Source of the DNA: Bacillota bacterium
Lineage (GTDB): Bacteria; Bacillota; Clostridia; Lachnospirales; Lachnospiraceae
NCBI GenBank assembly: GCA_023423335.1
Contig: JAFAFU010000063.1
Coordinates: 62,001 to 126,000 of the forward strand
Direction: 5' to 3'
Length of the DNA stretch: 64,000 nucleotides
Shown here: piece after piece, positions 1 through 8,115 of the stretch
How the letters are laid out: each line of letters begins with the position of its first letter
Numbering within the stretch: position 1 is the first letter of the stretch
Translations under genes and position numbers: made by a program
The notes under the pieces: model-generated
Database searches by the model: none
What the model saw: only the letters and a program-made list of their open reading frames with translations
Told to the model about the DNA's origin: nothing

Positions 1-861
1 CTCCGGATGAATGCACCTCTCCTGATTATTTATGAAAACAGGGAATATTTTGTCACAGAAGAGGCGAAAGTAGTCAGTAACCCTGCCCAAGGAATCATTA
101 TAACCAAAAATGAGATCCGCGAGACTATGGAATACATCAGCAATTATTCCCTGTATGCCTTTGAGGAGGAGATTAAGCAGGGGTTTATCACAATCAGCGG
201 GGGACACCGTATCGGACTGGCCGGTAAAATTATCGTGGAGGATGATGGTATCAAGGGGATGAAGCATATCTCCTTTATCAATATCCGACTGGCCCATCAG
301 GTGAAGGGCTGCGCAGATCCGGTTCTGCCGTACCTGATCAATGATAAAGCCAACGGCATCTGCCATACGCTTATCATTTCTCCGCCCCGGTGCGGCAAAA
401 CGACGATGCTAAGGGATCTTATCCGCCAGCTGTCGGATGGAACCCCATATCTTAAAGGGATGTCTGTCGGAGTTGTGGACGAGCGTTCCGAGATCGGAGC
501 CTGCTATATGGGAACTCCGCAGAATGAGCTGGGAATCCGAACCGATATTCTGGATTGCTGTCCGAAGGCAAAGGGAATGATGATGCTGATAAGATCCATG
601 TCCCCTCAGATCGTGGCGGTGGACGAGATTGGTTCACAACAGGATCTGGAAGCAATTGACCATGTCATAGGATGCGGCTGTAAGCTGATAGCGACGGTTC
701 ATGGCAGTTCAATCGAGGATATCAGGAACAAGCCGGTATTGGGGGAATTGGTCCGAAAGAAGCTTTTTGAACGATATGTCATTCTGAGTAATACAACCGG
801 GATCGGACATCTGGAAGAGATTTATGATGCGGCCGGACGACAGATCTATGTATCCGGCTGA
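1..861 (+). CDS. spoIIIAA: Stage III sporulation protein AA (5' partial)
   Basis: ATPase of the SpoIIIA-SpoIIQ channel, which connects mother cell and forespore and is needed for late sigma-G activity. The first complete ATG is at 7, but the frame is open to base 1 and reads L-R-M-N-A-P-L. This matches the conserved E-I-R-L-R segment inside SpoIIIAA, so the true start lies upstream of the window. A Walker A motif PPRCGKTT lies near 382-405 and a Walker B-like VAVDEIG near 614-634, as in secretion-type ATPases related to GspE/PilT. It is the first of eight collinear spoIIIA genes. The family's sigma-E promoter is expected upstream, outside the window. Confidence 0.95.
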   Translation, partial: LRMNAPLLIIYENREYFVTEEAKVVSNPAQGIIITKNEIRETMEYISNYSLYAFEEEIKQGFITISGGHRIGLAGKIIVEDDGIKGMKHISFINIRLAHQVKGCADPVLPYLINDKANGICHTLIISPPRCGKTTMLRDLIRQLSDGTPYLKGMSVGVVDERSEIGACYMGTPQNELGIRTDILDCCPKAKGMMMLIRSMSPQIVAVDEIGSQQDLEAIDHVIGCGCKLIATVHGSSIEDIRNKPVLGELVRKKLFERYVILSNTTGIGHLEEIYDAAGRQIYVSG

Positions 862-921
862 CGGTCAGTAAAGTATTTAAGCTGCTGCCGGCAGCATGGA
901 GGGTAAAGGGGGACAATCTGT

Positions 922-1443
922 ATGTTAATGAAAATGTTTGGATGTATTCTGGTGATCCTGTCATCTGCCGGAATAGGTTTTTTCTTCAGCAATGAGATGA
1001 GATGCAGGATTGAGGATCTGAAGGTATTAAGGAAGCTGGTCATGCTGCTGCGGGGAGATATCCGTTACGGGAATACTCCGCTGCCGGAGGCGATTAACGC
1101 CATTGCCAGAAGGCATAGCGGCAATTTCAGTCCCTTTTTTAACAAGATTGCGGCCCGGCTGAGTGAGCTGTCCGGACAAACCTTTCAGGATATTTGGAGG
1201 GAGGCGGTGGAAAATGAGTTGAAGGACACCTCATTATCGAAGAAGGACAAGTCGCAATTACTGCAGTTCGGCGAAAACCTGGGGTATCTGGACAAGGATA
1301 TGCAGATGAATACCCTGGATCTCTTTCTTGCCCAGTTGGAGGATGAGACGAAGGAGCTGACGAAGACCGTAAAGGAGAAGGCATATCTGTATAACAGCCT
1401 GGGGATTATGGCAGGTATTTTCATTTCAATCGTGATGCTATAA
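922..1443 (+). CDS. spoIIIAB: Stage III sporulation protein AB
   Basis: Membrane component of the SpoIIIA channel, 173 aa, usual length for the family. An N-terminal transmembrane helix (about residues 5-23) is followed by a helical region with the family-typical L-R-G-D-I-R-Y and P-L-P-E-A segments, and a C-terminal hydrophobic helix (about 155-173). The fold resembles type II secretion GspF. A purine-rich AAAGGGGG ribosome site precedes the ATG. It lies 60 bp after spoIIIAA, but an unusual 220-bp gap separates it from spoIIIAC, whereas the other spoIIIA genes are packed closely. Confidence 0.94.
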   Translation: MLMKMFGCILVILSSAGIGFFFSNEMRCRIEDLKVLRKLVMLLRGDIRYGNTPLPEAINAIARRHSGNFSPFFNKIAARLSELSGQTFQDIWREAVENELKDTSLSKKDKSQLLQFGENLGYLDKDMQMNTLDLFLAQLEDETKELTKTVKEKAYLYNSLGIMAGIFISIVML

Positions 1444-1524
1444 TGCTGTGTGAATTACACCAAGGGGATGAGTCTTATAGAGTTGCTGGATAAAAGCCGG
1501 TGGAAAACACTGAGATTTTAGTGC

Positions 1525-1660
1525 CCATGAAGCGGCAGCGTGGAGGTAAGTGTGAAGAAAAAGCATCTTCACACAGGAAGAATTACAGAGTTCGCACAAA
1601 GTTGCTCACTCCTTGTTCTTCCGGCTCTGTGAGCTGCCATGAAGCGGCAGCGTGGAGGTA
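1525..1660. repeat. 24-bp direct repeat flanking an 88-bp insert
   Basis: The 24 bases at 1525-1548 recur exactly at 1637-1660. The second copy carries the spoIIIAC ribosome site (GTGGAGGTA). The 88 bp between them hold an inverted repeat, GTGTGAAGA and TCTTCACAC (about 1550-1574), and an ACAGAG/CTCTGT pair. It looks like a duplication of the spoIIIAC leader, or a small element flanked by a long target duplication, sitting inside an essential sporulation operon. The rest of 1444-1663 shows no gene. Confidence 0.75.
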
Positions 1661-1663
1661 TAT

Positions 1664-1861
1664 ATGGACGTATTTTTAATTTTGAGGATAACATTGGTCG
1701 GAATATTGGTATCGGTTGCCAATCAGCTTCTTAAGCAGGCAAATAAAGATGAGTTAGCCTTCCTCACCAGTCTGGCCGGGATAATTCTGGTACTATTTTG
1801 GCTGCTGCCTTACATAACAGAATTGTTTACGACATTTAAAGCATTGTTCAATATATTATAA
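1664..1861 (+). CDS. spoIIIAC: Stage III sporulation protein AC
   Basis: Small integral membrane protein of the SpoIIIA channel, 65 aa, consisting of two hydrophobic helices joined by a short polar stretch (Q-A-N-K-D-E). The frame opens at a GTG at 1652, but the GGAGG at 1654-1658 is correctly placed only for the ATG at 1664, which also gives the usual family length. Followed by spoIIIAD, a related membrane protein. Confidence 0.93.
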   Translation: MDVFLILRITLVGILVSVANQLLKQANKDELAFLTSLAGIILVLFWLLPYITELFTTFKALFNIL

Positions 1862-1938
1862 CCGGTATGGTTTGTATAGATTTCACAATATGAAAGAAAA
1901 GATTTTTTGCATTAGTATGAGGAGGTATGGTTAATCCT

Positions 1939-2325
1939 ATGACGAAAGTAGCCATAATCGGTATCGTAGCTATTTTAGCCGGCATTATATTTAAAAAGGG
2001 GAAGGAGGAGTATTCCCTCTATATCAGTCTTGCCGCCTGTTTTACCATACTGCTCTTATTCGGCATAGGTAAGCTGGAGATCATTCTGGATACCGTAAAT
2101 AAGCTCCAGAGTTATATCAAAATCAATAAATCCTATATAGATATACTGGTAAAAATTATCGGAATTACCTACATTACGGAATTCTCGGCAGCCCTTTGCA
2201 AGGACTCCGGATACCAGGCCATTGGGGAACAGGTGGAACTGGTCGGTAAACTGACCATTCTTGCCATCAGTATGCCGATCCTTTTAGCCTTACTCGATAC
2301 CATAAATAATTTTCTTACAGCATAG
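1939..2325 (+). CDS. spoIIIAD: Stage III sporulation protein AD
   Basis: Polytopic membrane protein of the SpoIIIA complex, about 128 aa with three to four hydrophobic helices and the family-typical I-T-Y-I-T-E-F and C-K-D-S-G-Y segments. An ATG at 1927 lies one base after the GGAGG at 1921-1925, too close to be used. The ATG at 1939 (M-T-K-V-A-I-I-G) fits better, although its 13-nt spacing is long. Confidence 0.93.
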   Translation: MTKVAIIGIVAILAGIIFKKGKEEYSLYISLAACFTILLLFGIGKLEIILDTVNKLQSYIKINKSYIDILVKIIGITYITEFSAALCKDSGYQAIGEQVELVGKLTILAISMPILLALLDTINNFLTA

Positions 2326-2385
2326 CATGAGACATGCCCGGCCGGATTGATACGGTTGACGTGATGCTAAGGAGGATTACATACA

Positions 2386-3546
2386 ATGAATATTAGGACA
2401 AGAAGACTGTCCGGCAAGCTGCTTTTTAAACTTATGATTGCCATGCTTTTGATACTGATATGTGTTTCGATCCGGACCAAGATCGCAAAAGCGGCAGGGC
2501 TGCCCGAGGATATCGACTATGAAGGGATTCAGGAGGTTATCGATGATATTATGGTAAATAAGGATTCAATTGATTTTGGAAGCTATGTCGGAAAGCTTAT
2601 GAGCGGCGAAGAGACCTTCTCTATCACCAATATCGGAACTATGCTGCTTCACTCCGTCAAAAGCGAGGTTAAGGGAAACCTAAGCACCTTCGGACGGTTA
2701 ATATCGATTGCACTGGTAGCTGCTATTTTTACGAATCTGTCCATGGCCTTTAAAAATAACCAGGTATCCGAGACAGGCTATTATGTGACCTATCTGCTGA
2801 TGTTCGGCCTGCTGGTCAGCTCCTTCATTACCGCGTCGGCAATCGCCAGCTCAGCCATCTCGAAAATCTTGGATTTTATGAAAGCCCTGGTTCCGGCTTA
2901 TTTTATGTCAGTGGGGTTCTGTACGGGAAGCGCCACATCCATAGTCTTCTACGAAGCCGCCCTGGTCATTATCAGTATCGTGGATCTGGTTCTTCTGAAG
3001 GTAGTCATACCGATGATAAATATCTATCTTGTTATTATGCTGGCCAACAATTTGTCTAAGGAGGACATGCTATCCCGACTGGCCGGCCTGTTTGAAACAA
3101 TCATAAAATGGCTTCTGAAGAGCCTGTTGGCAGCCGTGGTGGGGTTTCAGGCAATCCAGGGGCTGATTGTTCCGATTGCCGACCAGGTTAAGAGATCGGC
3201 TTTACTTAAGGCGTCCTCGGCTATCCCCGGCATAGGCAATACCATCGGAGGGGTGGCAGAGACAGTATTGGGGGCAGGAGTGCTGTTAAAGAATGCGATC
3301 GGAGTCGCCGGTTTGGTGGTGATCCTGGTTATCTGCGCCGTACCCTTAATGAAGCTTATGATCCTGACCCTGATCTTTAAATGTGGTTCGGCGGCGCTGC
3401 AGCCCATCTCTGATAAACGGATGATCGAATGCATCAGTGCGTCCGCCAAATCCTCGGAGATGCTGATGCATTCCGTATTTGTGGGAACCGTATTGTTCCT
3501 GCTTTCCATCACGATCGTAGCCGTATCGACCGGAGGGGTGAAGTAG
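2386..3546 (+). CDS. spoIIIAE: Stage III sporulation protein AE
   Basis: Large polytopic membrane protein of the SpoIIIA channel, 386 aa. An N-terminal hydrophobic signal-like segment (about residues 10-35, ending near A-K-A-A-G) precedes an extracytoplasmic stretch and then six to seven transmembrane helices. AAGGAGG precedes the ATG. It sits between spoIIIAD and spoIIIAF with short gaps, as in other spore formers. Confidence 0.95.
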   Translation: MNIRTRRLSGKLLFKLMIAMLLILICVSIRTKIAKAAGLPEDIDYEGIQEVIDDIMVNKDSIDFGSYVGKLMSGEETFSITNIGTMLLHSVKSEVKGNLSTFGRLISIALVAAIFTNLSMAFKNNQVSETGYYVTYLLMFGLLVSSFITASAIASSAISKILDFMKALVPAYFMSVGFCTGSATSIVFYEAALVIISIVDLVLLKVVIPMINIYLVIMLANNLSKEDMLSRLAGLFETIIKWLLKSLLAAVVGFQAIQGLIVPIADQVKRSALLKASSAIPGIGNTIGGVAETVLGAGVLLKNAIGVAGLVVILVICAVPLMKLMILTLIFKCGSAALQPISDKRMIECISASAKSSEMLMHSVFVGTVLFLLSITIVAVSTGGVK

Positions 3547-3549
3547 CAT

Positions 3550-4173
3550 ATGGGTGAATTGTATGCGTGGGTTAGAAATATTATTGTTTACCTGATTCTG
3601 AATACGATTATCATGAATCTTCTGGGGAACAGCAGCTATAAAAAATATGTCGGTATCGTATCCGGAATGATACTTGTTCTGATCGTGATCTCCCCCTTTT
3701 TAAAGCATATGGATTTGACGGATAACCTGGAACACTATCTGGGAGCCAATGAATTTGCTGTCGAAGCCTCGGACTTTAAAAATGACCTCAGGGCAATGGA
3801 GGAGAAGCAGCTGGAGCAGATATTCGCAGAATACAGCAGCAGGGTCAAAAGCCAGGTAGAAACCATACTGCTGGGAGAAGGACTTAAGCTGACGGATTTT
3901 AAGCTGATCCTAGACCGTGATGCGGAAAGCACCGGTTTTGGCGGTATCCTTCAGATGATAATCAAAGCGGCTTATGACAATCACGAGGAGAAAAAAAAAG
4001 ACAGGATTATCATTGAGGACATCGTAATCAACGATACAAGCCGTAGCATAAAAAAGGATGGAAAAACGCCGGCAGATGCCCCTTCTCCTGCCGAAATTAG
4101 TATAAAAATTAAATTATCGGACTTCTATAATATAGAACCGGATAATATAAATATTAGTATACAGGGAGGATAA
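3550..4173 (+). CDS. spoIIIAF: Stage III sporulation protein AF
   Basis: Component of the SpoIIIA channel, 207 aa. Two N-terminal transmembrane helices (about residues 8-25 and 35-53) anchor a soluble domain that the family places in the intermembrane space and relates to ring-building motifs of secretion systems. It starts three bases after the spoIIIAE stop, with the ribosome site GGAGGGG inside the end of spoIIIAE, so translational coupling is likely. The spoIIIAG ATG follows its stop after one base. Confidence 0.93.
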   Translation: MGELYAWVRNIIVYLILNTIIMNLLGNSSYKKYVGIVSGMILVLIVISPFLKHMDLTDNLEHYLGANEFAVEASDFKNDLRAMEEKQLEQIFAEYSSRVKSQVETILLGEGLKLTDFKLILDRDAESTGFGGILQMIIKAAYDNHEEKKKDRIIIEDIVINDTSRSIKKDGKTPADAPSPAEISIKIKLSDFYNIEPDNINISIQGG

Positions 4174-4174
4174 T

Positions 4175-4774
4175 ATGGATAAAAAGAAAATTTCCCTGAA
4201 GGAAATAGGACTACCGAAGCTGGTCATGATTTTTGTGGCCGGCATCCTTCTCATAATATTATCAGTTCCGAATCTCTTTGGTAAGGAGGAGGCGAAGAAT
4301 AAAACTTCCAGTGATAATATCATAACACAGAAAAAAGAGACGAATACAACAAGCTATGATATGAATACTTATATAGCAGAAATGGAAGAAAAGCTGGAGA
4401 ATGTCCTTAGGAAGGTAAATGGGATTGGTGATGTGAAGGTTATGATAACCTTAAAAGCCTCAAAAGAACAGATAGCACTGAAGGATAGTCCGTATACGCA
4501 GGAAGGCTTGAACGAAGTAGATGGGGAGGGCGGAAGCAGAACAGACAATCGTATTCAGCGGGAAGACAGCACCGTTCTGGTAACCGATGATAATGGAAAT
4601 ACAATACCTTACATAGTGCAGGAAATTGAACCGGAAGTAGAAGGGGTTATCGTAATAGCAGAGGGAGGAGACAATCCCAGGATAGCAATGGATATCATGG
4701 AAGCGGTAGAGGTATTATTTAACGTACCCCTGCATAAAGTTAAAGTAATGAAGATGAGCGATGGGATTAAATGA
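4175..4774 (+). CDS. spoIIIAG: Stage III sporulation protein AG
   Basis: Ring-forming protein of the SpoIIIA-SpoIIQ channel, 199 aa. One N-terminal transmembrane helix (about residues 17-34), a polar linker, then a ring-building-motif domain containing G-I-G-D-V-K-V-M-I-T-L and E-G-V-I-V-I-A-E-G, both typical of the family. GGGAGG precedes the start, and the gene nearly abuts spoIIIAF. Confidence 0.95.
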   Translation: MDKKKISLKEIGLPKLVMIFVAGILLIILSVPNLFGKEEAKNKTSSDNIITQKKETNTTSYDMNTYIAEMEEKLENVLRKVNGIGDVKVMITLKASKEQIALKDSPYTQEGLNEVDGEGGSRTDNRIQREDSTVLVTDDNGNTIPYIVQEIEPEVEGVIVIAEGGDNPRIAMDIMEAVEVLFNVPLHKVKVMKMSDGIK

Positions 4775-4789
4775 TCAGGAGGTTTATAA

Positions 4790-5596
4790 ATGAAAAATAT
4801 ATTTAAAAAGAATCAGATCATAATAACTGCATTAGCAATTATGATTGTGATCGCCGGTTATTTAAGTTTTACCAACAATGATAAACCGGATGCGGGCAAT
4901 ACCGTGGAAACCACAAGTTCGGACCTGGATGGGCTTGTTTCAGAGCTGGATGGAATGGACCTGGTGCAGGATACGACAACGGACGATACCGATGATACTT
5001 TGACCGATACGGATACCGATGCGGAGGACTTGGCGGATGACACCGGGGAGGCAGAAACCACGGCTGAGGACGACAACGATGAAACTACTCCGGTAGATAC
5101 GGAAAGTGATTCGGATGAGCTTGGAGATATCTCCGACGAGGATATCTTATCAGCGGCGAATGATGTTTCCGATACCGGTGAGATTAACCTTGAGGATGGC
5201 GTTCCCGGAGAGGCAGTTCTTGCAAGTACCACGATCGAAGCCGGTTATTTCTTATCCAATAAGATGGAGAGGGAACAGATGCGTGCCAGAAATAAGGCTA
5301 CATATAAAGAAATCATGGAGAGCCCGGATGTAACGGAAGCATTAAAACAGGATGCAATTAACCGGATGATCGAACTTACGGAAATTGCGGAAAAAGAGAA
5401 TGTAACGGAAATCCTTCTTGGAGCCAGGGGCTTTGATGGTGCATTGGTGAGTATTAATGAAGGCAAGGTAGATGTTATCATCAATGCAGAAAGCATCAGC
5501 GACCAGCAGCTTGCAATTATTGAAGAGGTTGTAAAGAATAAAACTGAAATATCCGTAGCCAATATGACGATTGTTCCGGTTGTAACGGAAGAATAA
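4790..5596 (+). CDS. spoIIIAH: Stage III sporulation protein AH, long acidic linker
   Basis: Mother-cell partner of SpoIIQ in the engulfment channel, 268 aa. One transmembrane helix (about residues 9-27) is followed by a very acidic, Thr/Asp/Glu-rich low-complexity linker (about residues 35-140) and then the conserved YscJ-like ring domain (from about residue 150, with R-E-Q-M-R-A-R-N). The linker makes it about 50 aa longer than the B. subtilis protein. AGGAGG precedes the ATG. Last gene of the spoIIIA operon. Confidence 0.95.
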   Translation: MKNIFKKNQIIITALAIMIVIAGYLSFTNNDKPDAGNTVETTSSDLDGLVSELDGMDLVQDTTTDDTDDTLTDTDTDAEDLADDTGEAETTAEDDNDETTPVDTESDSDELGDISDEDILSAANDVSDTGEINLEDGVPGEAVLASTTIEAGYFLSNKMEREQMRARNKATYKEIMESPDVTEALKQDAINRMIELTEIAEKENVTEILLGARGFDGALVSINEGKVDVIINAESISDQQLAIIEEVVKNKTEISVANMTIVPVVTEE

Positions 5597-5616
5597 TGAA
5601 AAAATATTATTTACAA

Positions 5617-5644
5617 TTGAAAAAGTTGACCAGTTTGGTATAAT
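5617..5644 (+). promoter_or_regulatory. SigA-type promoter for asp23-nusB
   Basis: TTGAAA (5617-5622), a 16-nt spacer and a perfect TATAAT (5639-5644) lie 64 bp before the asp23-like start. This separates vegetative expression of this block from the sporulation operon upstream. Confidence 0.75.
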
Positions 5645-5707
5645 ACTATATAATAATGAAATATATAGGAAGACCAGATGATTATAGGAACCAAGGAGGT
5701 ATCTGCC

Positions 5708-6094
5708 GTGAACAAAGAACCTGAAATAAGGAATACTTATAAAATACATGAAAATGGCAAGGTTGGAGAGGTACAGATTGCGGATGAAGTGGTAGCCGTG
5801 ATCGCCGGTCTGGCAGCAACCGAAGTTAAGGGTGTTGCTGCAACAAGCGGTAATGTAACCAATGAGCTTGCCGGAAGGCTGGGTAAGAAAAACTTATCAA
5901 AGGGAGTAAAGGTTCTGGTAAGCCCGGATGCGGTTTCGGTGGATATGGCCTTGACCCTGGAATATGGTTATGGTATCCTGGAGACGGCGCAGCAGGTTCA
6001 GGAAAAGGTCAAATTAGCGATTGAGAATATGACCGGGTTATCGGTCAAGGAAGTTAACATCCGGATCGCGGGAGTTAATATCGTAAAAGAATGA
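5708..6094 (+). CDS. Asp23/Gls24 family envelope stress protein
   Basis: Member of the Asp23 (DUF322) family, about 128 aa, equivalent by position to B. subtilis YqhY, next to nusB. Family features include G-E-V-Q-I-A-D-E-V near the start, the V-K-G-V-A motif and a repeating valine-rich strand pattern (V-S-V-D-M-A-L-T-L-E-Y-G). YqhY is linked in B. subtilis to control of fatty-acid synthesis. Whether that holds here is unknown. The frame opens at 5678, but AAGGAGG at 5694-5700 points to the GTG at 5708. Confidence 0.9.
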   Translation: MNKEPEIRNTYKIHENGKVGEVQIADEVVAVIAGLAATEVKGVAATSGNVTNELAGRLGKKNLSKGVKVLVSPDAVSVDMALTLEYGYGILETAQQVQEKVKLAIENMTGLSVKEVNIRIAGVNIVKE

Positions 6095-6102
6095 TGGCTG
6101 CC

Positions 6103-6140
6103 AAACAACCCTTAGATGTGAATTTAAGGGTTGTTTATTC
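6103..6140 (+). terminator. Hairpin between asp23 and nusB
   Basis: A perfect 12-bp stem, AAACAACCCTTA (6103-6114) with TAAGGGTTGTTT (6125-6136), and a 10-nt loop. The U-tract is short, so it may be a weak terminator or attenuator before nusB. Confidence 0.6.
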
Positions 6141-6200
6141 GTGTTTAAAAATGAGCTGCCGGAATTGGCCGGCACAGATAAATTAGGAGGTTACCCCGCT

Positions 6201-6596
6201 GTGACAAGAAGAGAAATGAGAGAGCACATTTTCCTTATGCTGTTCCGTAAGGATTTCTATGAGGCAAATGAGCTAAAGGAGCAGATGGAGCTGTATATCG
6301 CAGATCTGAAGGAGCCGACCGTAGAGGAATATGCTTATCTTACGGGCAGGTGTAACGCAGTAGTGGACAGGCTGGGTGAGATCGACAAAGCCCTTTCCGA
6401 GGCAGCCAGCGGCTGGAAATTAAATCGAATGGGTAAGGTGGATCTGACGATACTCCGTCTCGCTGTCTATGAAATGCGGTATGATGATGACATACCGGTG
6501 AAGGTAGCGATCAACGAGGCGGTAGAGCTGGCAAAAACCTTTGGCGGGGACGAGTCACCGGGCTTTATCAACGGAGTGCTGGCAAAGCTGGCGTAA
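6201..6596 (+). CDS. nusB: Transcription antitermination protein NusB
   Basis: RNA-binding antitermination factor that acts with NusE and NusG on rRNA operons, 131 aa. The helical NusB fold is recognisable from T-R-R-E-M-R-E-H near the start, the I-L-R-L-A-V-Y-E-M segment and the C-terminal A-I-N-E-A-V-E-L-A-K-T-F-G signature. The frame opens at 6141, but AGGAGG at 6185-6190 serves the GTG at 6201, giving the normal family length. Followed by xseA. Confidence 0.95.
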   Translation: MTRREMREHIFLMLFRKDFYEANELKEQMELYIADLKEPTVEEYAYLTGRCNAVVDRLGEIDKALSEAASGWKLNRMGKVDLTILRLAVYEMRYDDDIPVKVAINEAVELAKTFGGDESPGFINGVLAKLA

Positions 6597-6647
6597 ATAA
6601 AATATATTTCAGAATACTACCGGACAGATATAAGAAGTGGAGTGTTT

Positions 6648-7859
6648 ATGAGTCAGGCATACTCGGTTACAGAGATAAATCAGTATATTAAGAATATGTT
6701 TCTTCGGGATCGGATTCTATCCCGTATCTATGTTAAGGGCGAGGTCTCGAATTGCAAATACCATACCTCCGGGCATATCTATTTCACATTGAAGGATACC
6801 CAGGGGCAATTGGCATGCGTGATGTTTGCGGGGCAGAGAAGGGGACTTACCTTTAAGCTGGAGGAGGGGCAGAGTGTCATAGTCCTGGGGAGTATTACGG
6901 TATATGAAAGAGACGGGAAATACCAGCTTTATGCCAATGAGATATTATTGGACGGTCTGGGAATTTTGTACGAGCGGTTTGAGAAGCTGAAGAAGGATCT
7001 GGAAGCGGAAGGACTGTTTGATCCCGCCCATAAGAAAAAGATTCCCCCGTATCCGAAAAGGGTGGGTATCGTCACTGCTTCCACAGGAGCGGCAATCCAG
7101 GATATTATTAATATCTCCCGAAGAAGGAATCCCTATGTGCAGCTAATTCTGTATCCGGCATTGGTGCAGGGTGCAGGAGCGGCGGAAAGTGTGGTGAAGG
7201 GCATCGGGACCTTGGACAAGCTCGGTGTGGATACCATCATTATCGGACGGGGCGGCGGTTCCATCGAGGATCTGTGGGCGTTTAATGAAGAGATTGTGGC
7301 ACGGGCGGTATATGCCTGCAAGACCCCGGTTATCTCGGCTGTCGGACACGAGACAGACATCACCATTTCGGATTATGTGTCGGACCTTCGGGCGCCTACG
7401 CCGTCGGCGGCAGCAGAGCTGGCGGTAAATGATTATATGTCCTACATCAGTCTGTTGAGGGATTACCGCAGGCAGTTGACGAAGGCCATGCTGCAGAAGC
7501 TTACTCATTACCAATCCAGGCTGAAGGAACTGAGGCTTCGGTTGATTTATGCAAGTCCTTCCTATCAGATCAGGCAGAAGAGACAGCTTCTGGTAGATTT
7601 GGAGCAGAAGCTTCAGGACCGGATGAACCAGCGGCTGAAAGAGAAGAGACATCAGCTGGAGCTGTACATAGCCAGGTTGGAGGGCTTATCCCCCCTTTCA
7701 AAGCTGAGCAAAGGCTATGCGCTTGTTGCAGGTAAGGATAATAAACCCTTGCAGAGCATCAAGGGAGTTACCTACGGGGATTTGCTGACGATTTCCTTAT
7801 TAGATGGGGATATCAGGGCCCGTGTCGAGGAAACCCTTGATAAGAAAAGAGAACTTTAA
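6648..7859 (+). CDS. xseA: Exodeoxyribonuclease VII large subunit
   Basis: Catalytic subunit of exonuclease VII, which degrades single-stranded DNA into oligonucleotides, 403 aa. An N-terminal OB-fold (S-G-H-I-Y-F-T-L-K-D near residue 38) is followed by the catalytic domain with G-R-G-G-G-S-I-E-D-L-W and the V-G-H-E-T-D segment, then a coiled-coil C-terminus that binds XseB. The frame opens at a GTG at 6642, but the GGAG at 6638-6641 suits the ATG at 6648. XseB follows, as is usual. Confidence 0.96.
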   Translation: MSQAYSVTEINQYIKNMFLRDRILSRIYVKGEVSNCKYHTSGHIYFTLKDTQGQLACVMFAGQRRGLTFKLEEGQSVIVLGSITVYERDGKYQLYANEILLDGLGILYERFEKLKKDLEAEGLFDPAHKKKIPPYPKRVGIVTASTGAAIQDIINISRRRNPYVQLILYPALVQGAGAAESVVKGIGTLDKLGVDTIIIGRGGGSIEDLWAFNEEIVARAVYACKTPVISAVGHETDITISDYVSDLRAPTPSAAAELAVNDYMSYISLLRDYRRQLTKAMLQKLTHYQSRLKELRLRLIYASPSYQIRQKRQLLVDLEQKLQDRMNQRLKEKRHQLELYIARLEGLSPLSKLSKGYALVAGKDNKPLQSIKGVTYGDLLTISLLDGDIRARVEETLDKKREL

Positions 7860-7905
7860 ACATAGGTTGTACTTACCGCCCATGGGCGGAGGAATGGAGA
7901 TAATT

Positions 7906-8115
7906 ATGGCAGATAAAGAATTTCAATTAGAGAAATCCTTTGAGAAACTAAACGAATTAATCGAGGCATTGGAAAAGCCTGATATCAGCCTGGAAAATTC
8001 CTTTGCGATGTATCAGGAGGGCATGAAGCTTCTGAAAGCCTGCAATGATTCCATAGATAAGGTGGAGAAGGAACTGATTATATTAAGTGGAAATGGTGAG
8101 ACAAATGAGCTTTGA
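7906..8115 (+). CDS. xseB: Exodeoxyribonuclease VII small subunit
   Basis: Small helical subunit of exonuclease VII, 69 aa. The family pattern is clear: F-E-K-L-N-E-L-I-E-A-L-E, then L-E-N-S-F-A-M-Y-Q-E-G-M-K-L. The open frame extends to 7804, but the short length and the GGAG at 7896-7899 place the start at 7906. Its last 11 bases overlap the start of ispA, which implies coupled translation. Confidence 0.95.
   Translation: MADKEFQLEKSFEKLNELIEALEKPDISLENSFAMYQEGMKLLKACNDSIDKVEKELIILSGNGETNEL

Noticed and set aside
4858..5232. 124-codon serine-rich minus-strand frame
   Set aside because: Shadow of the acidic linker of spoIIIAH; the repeated GAT/ACC codons give a Ser/Val-rich antisense frame.
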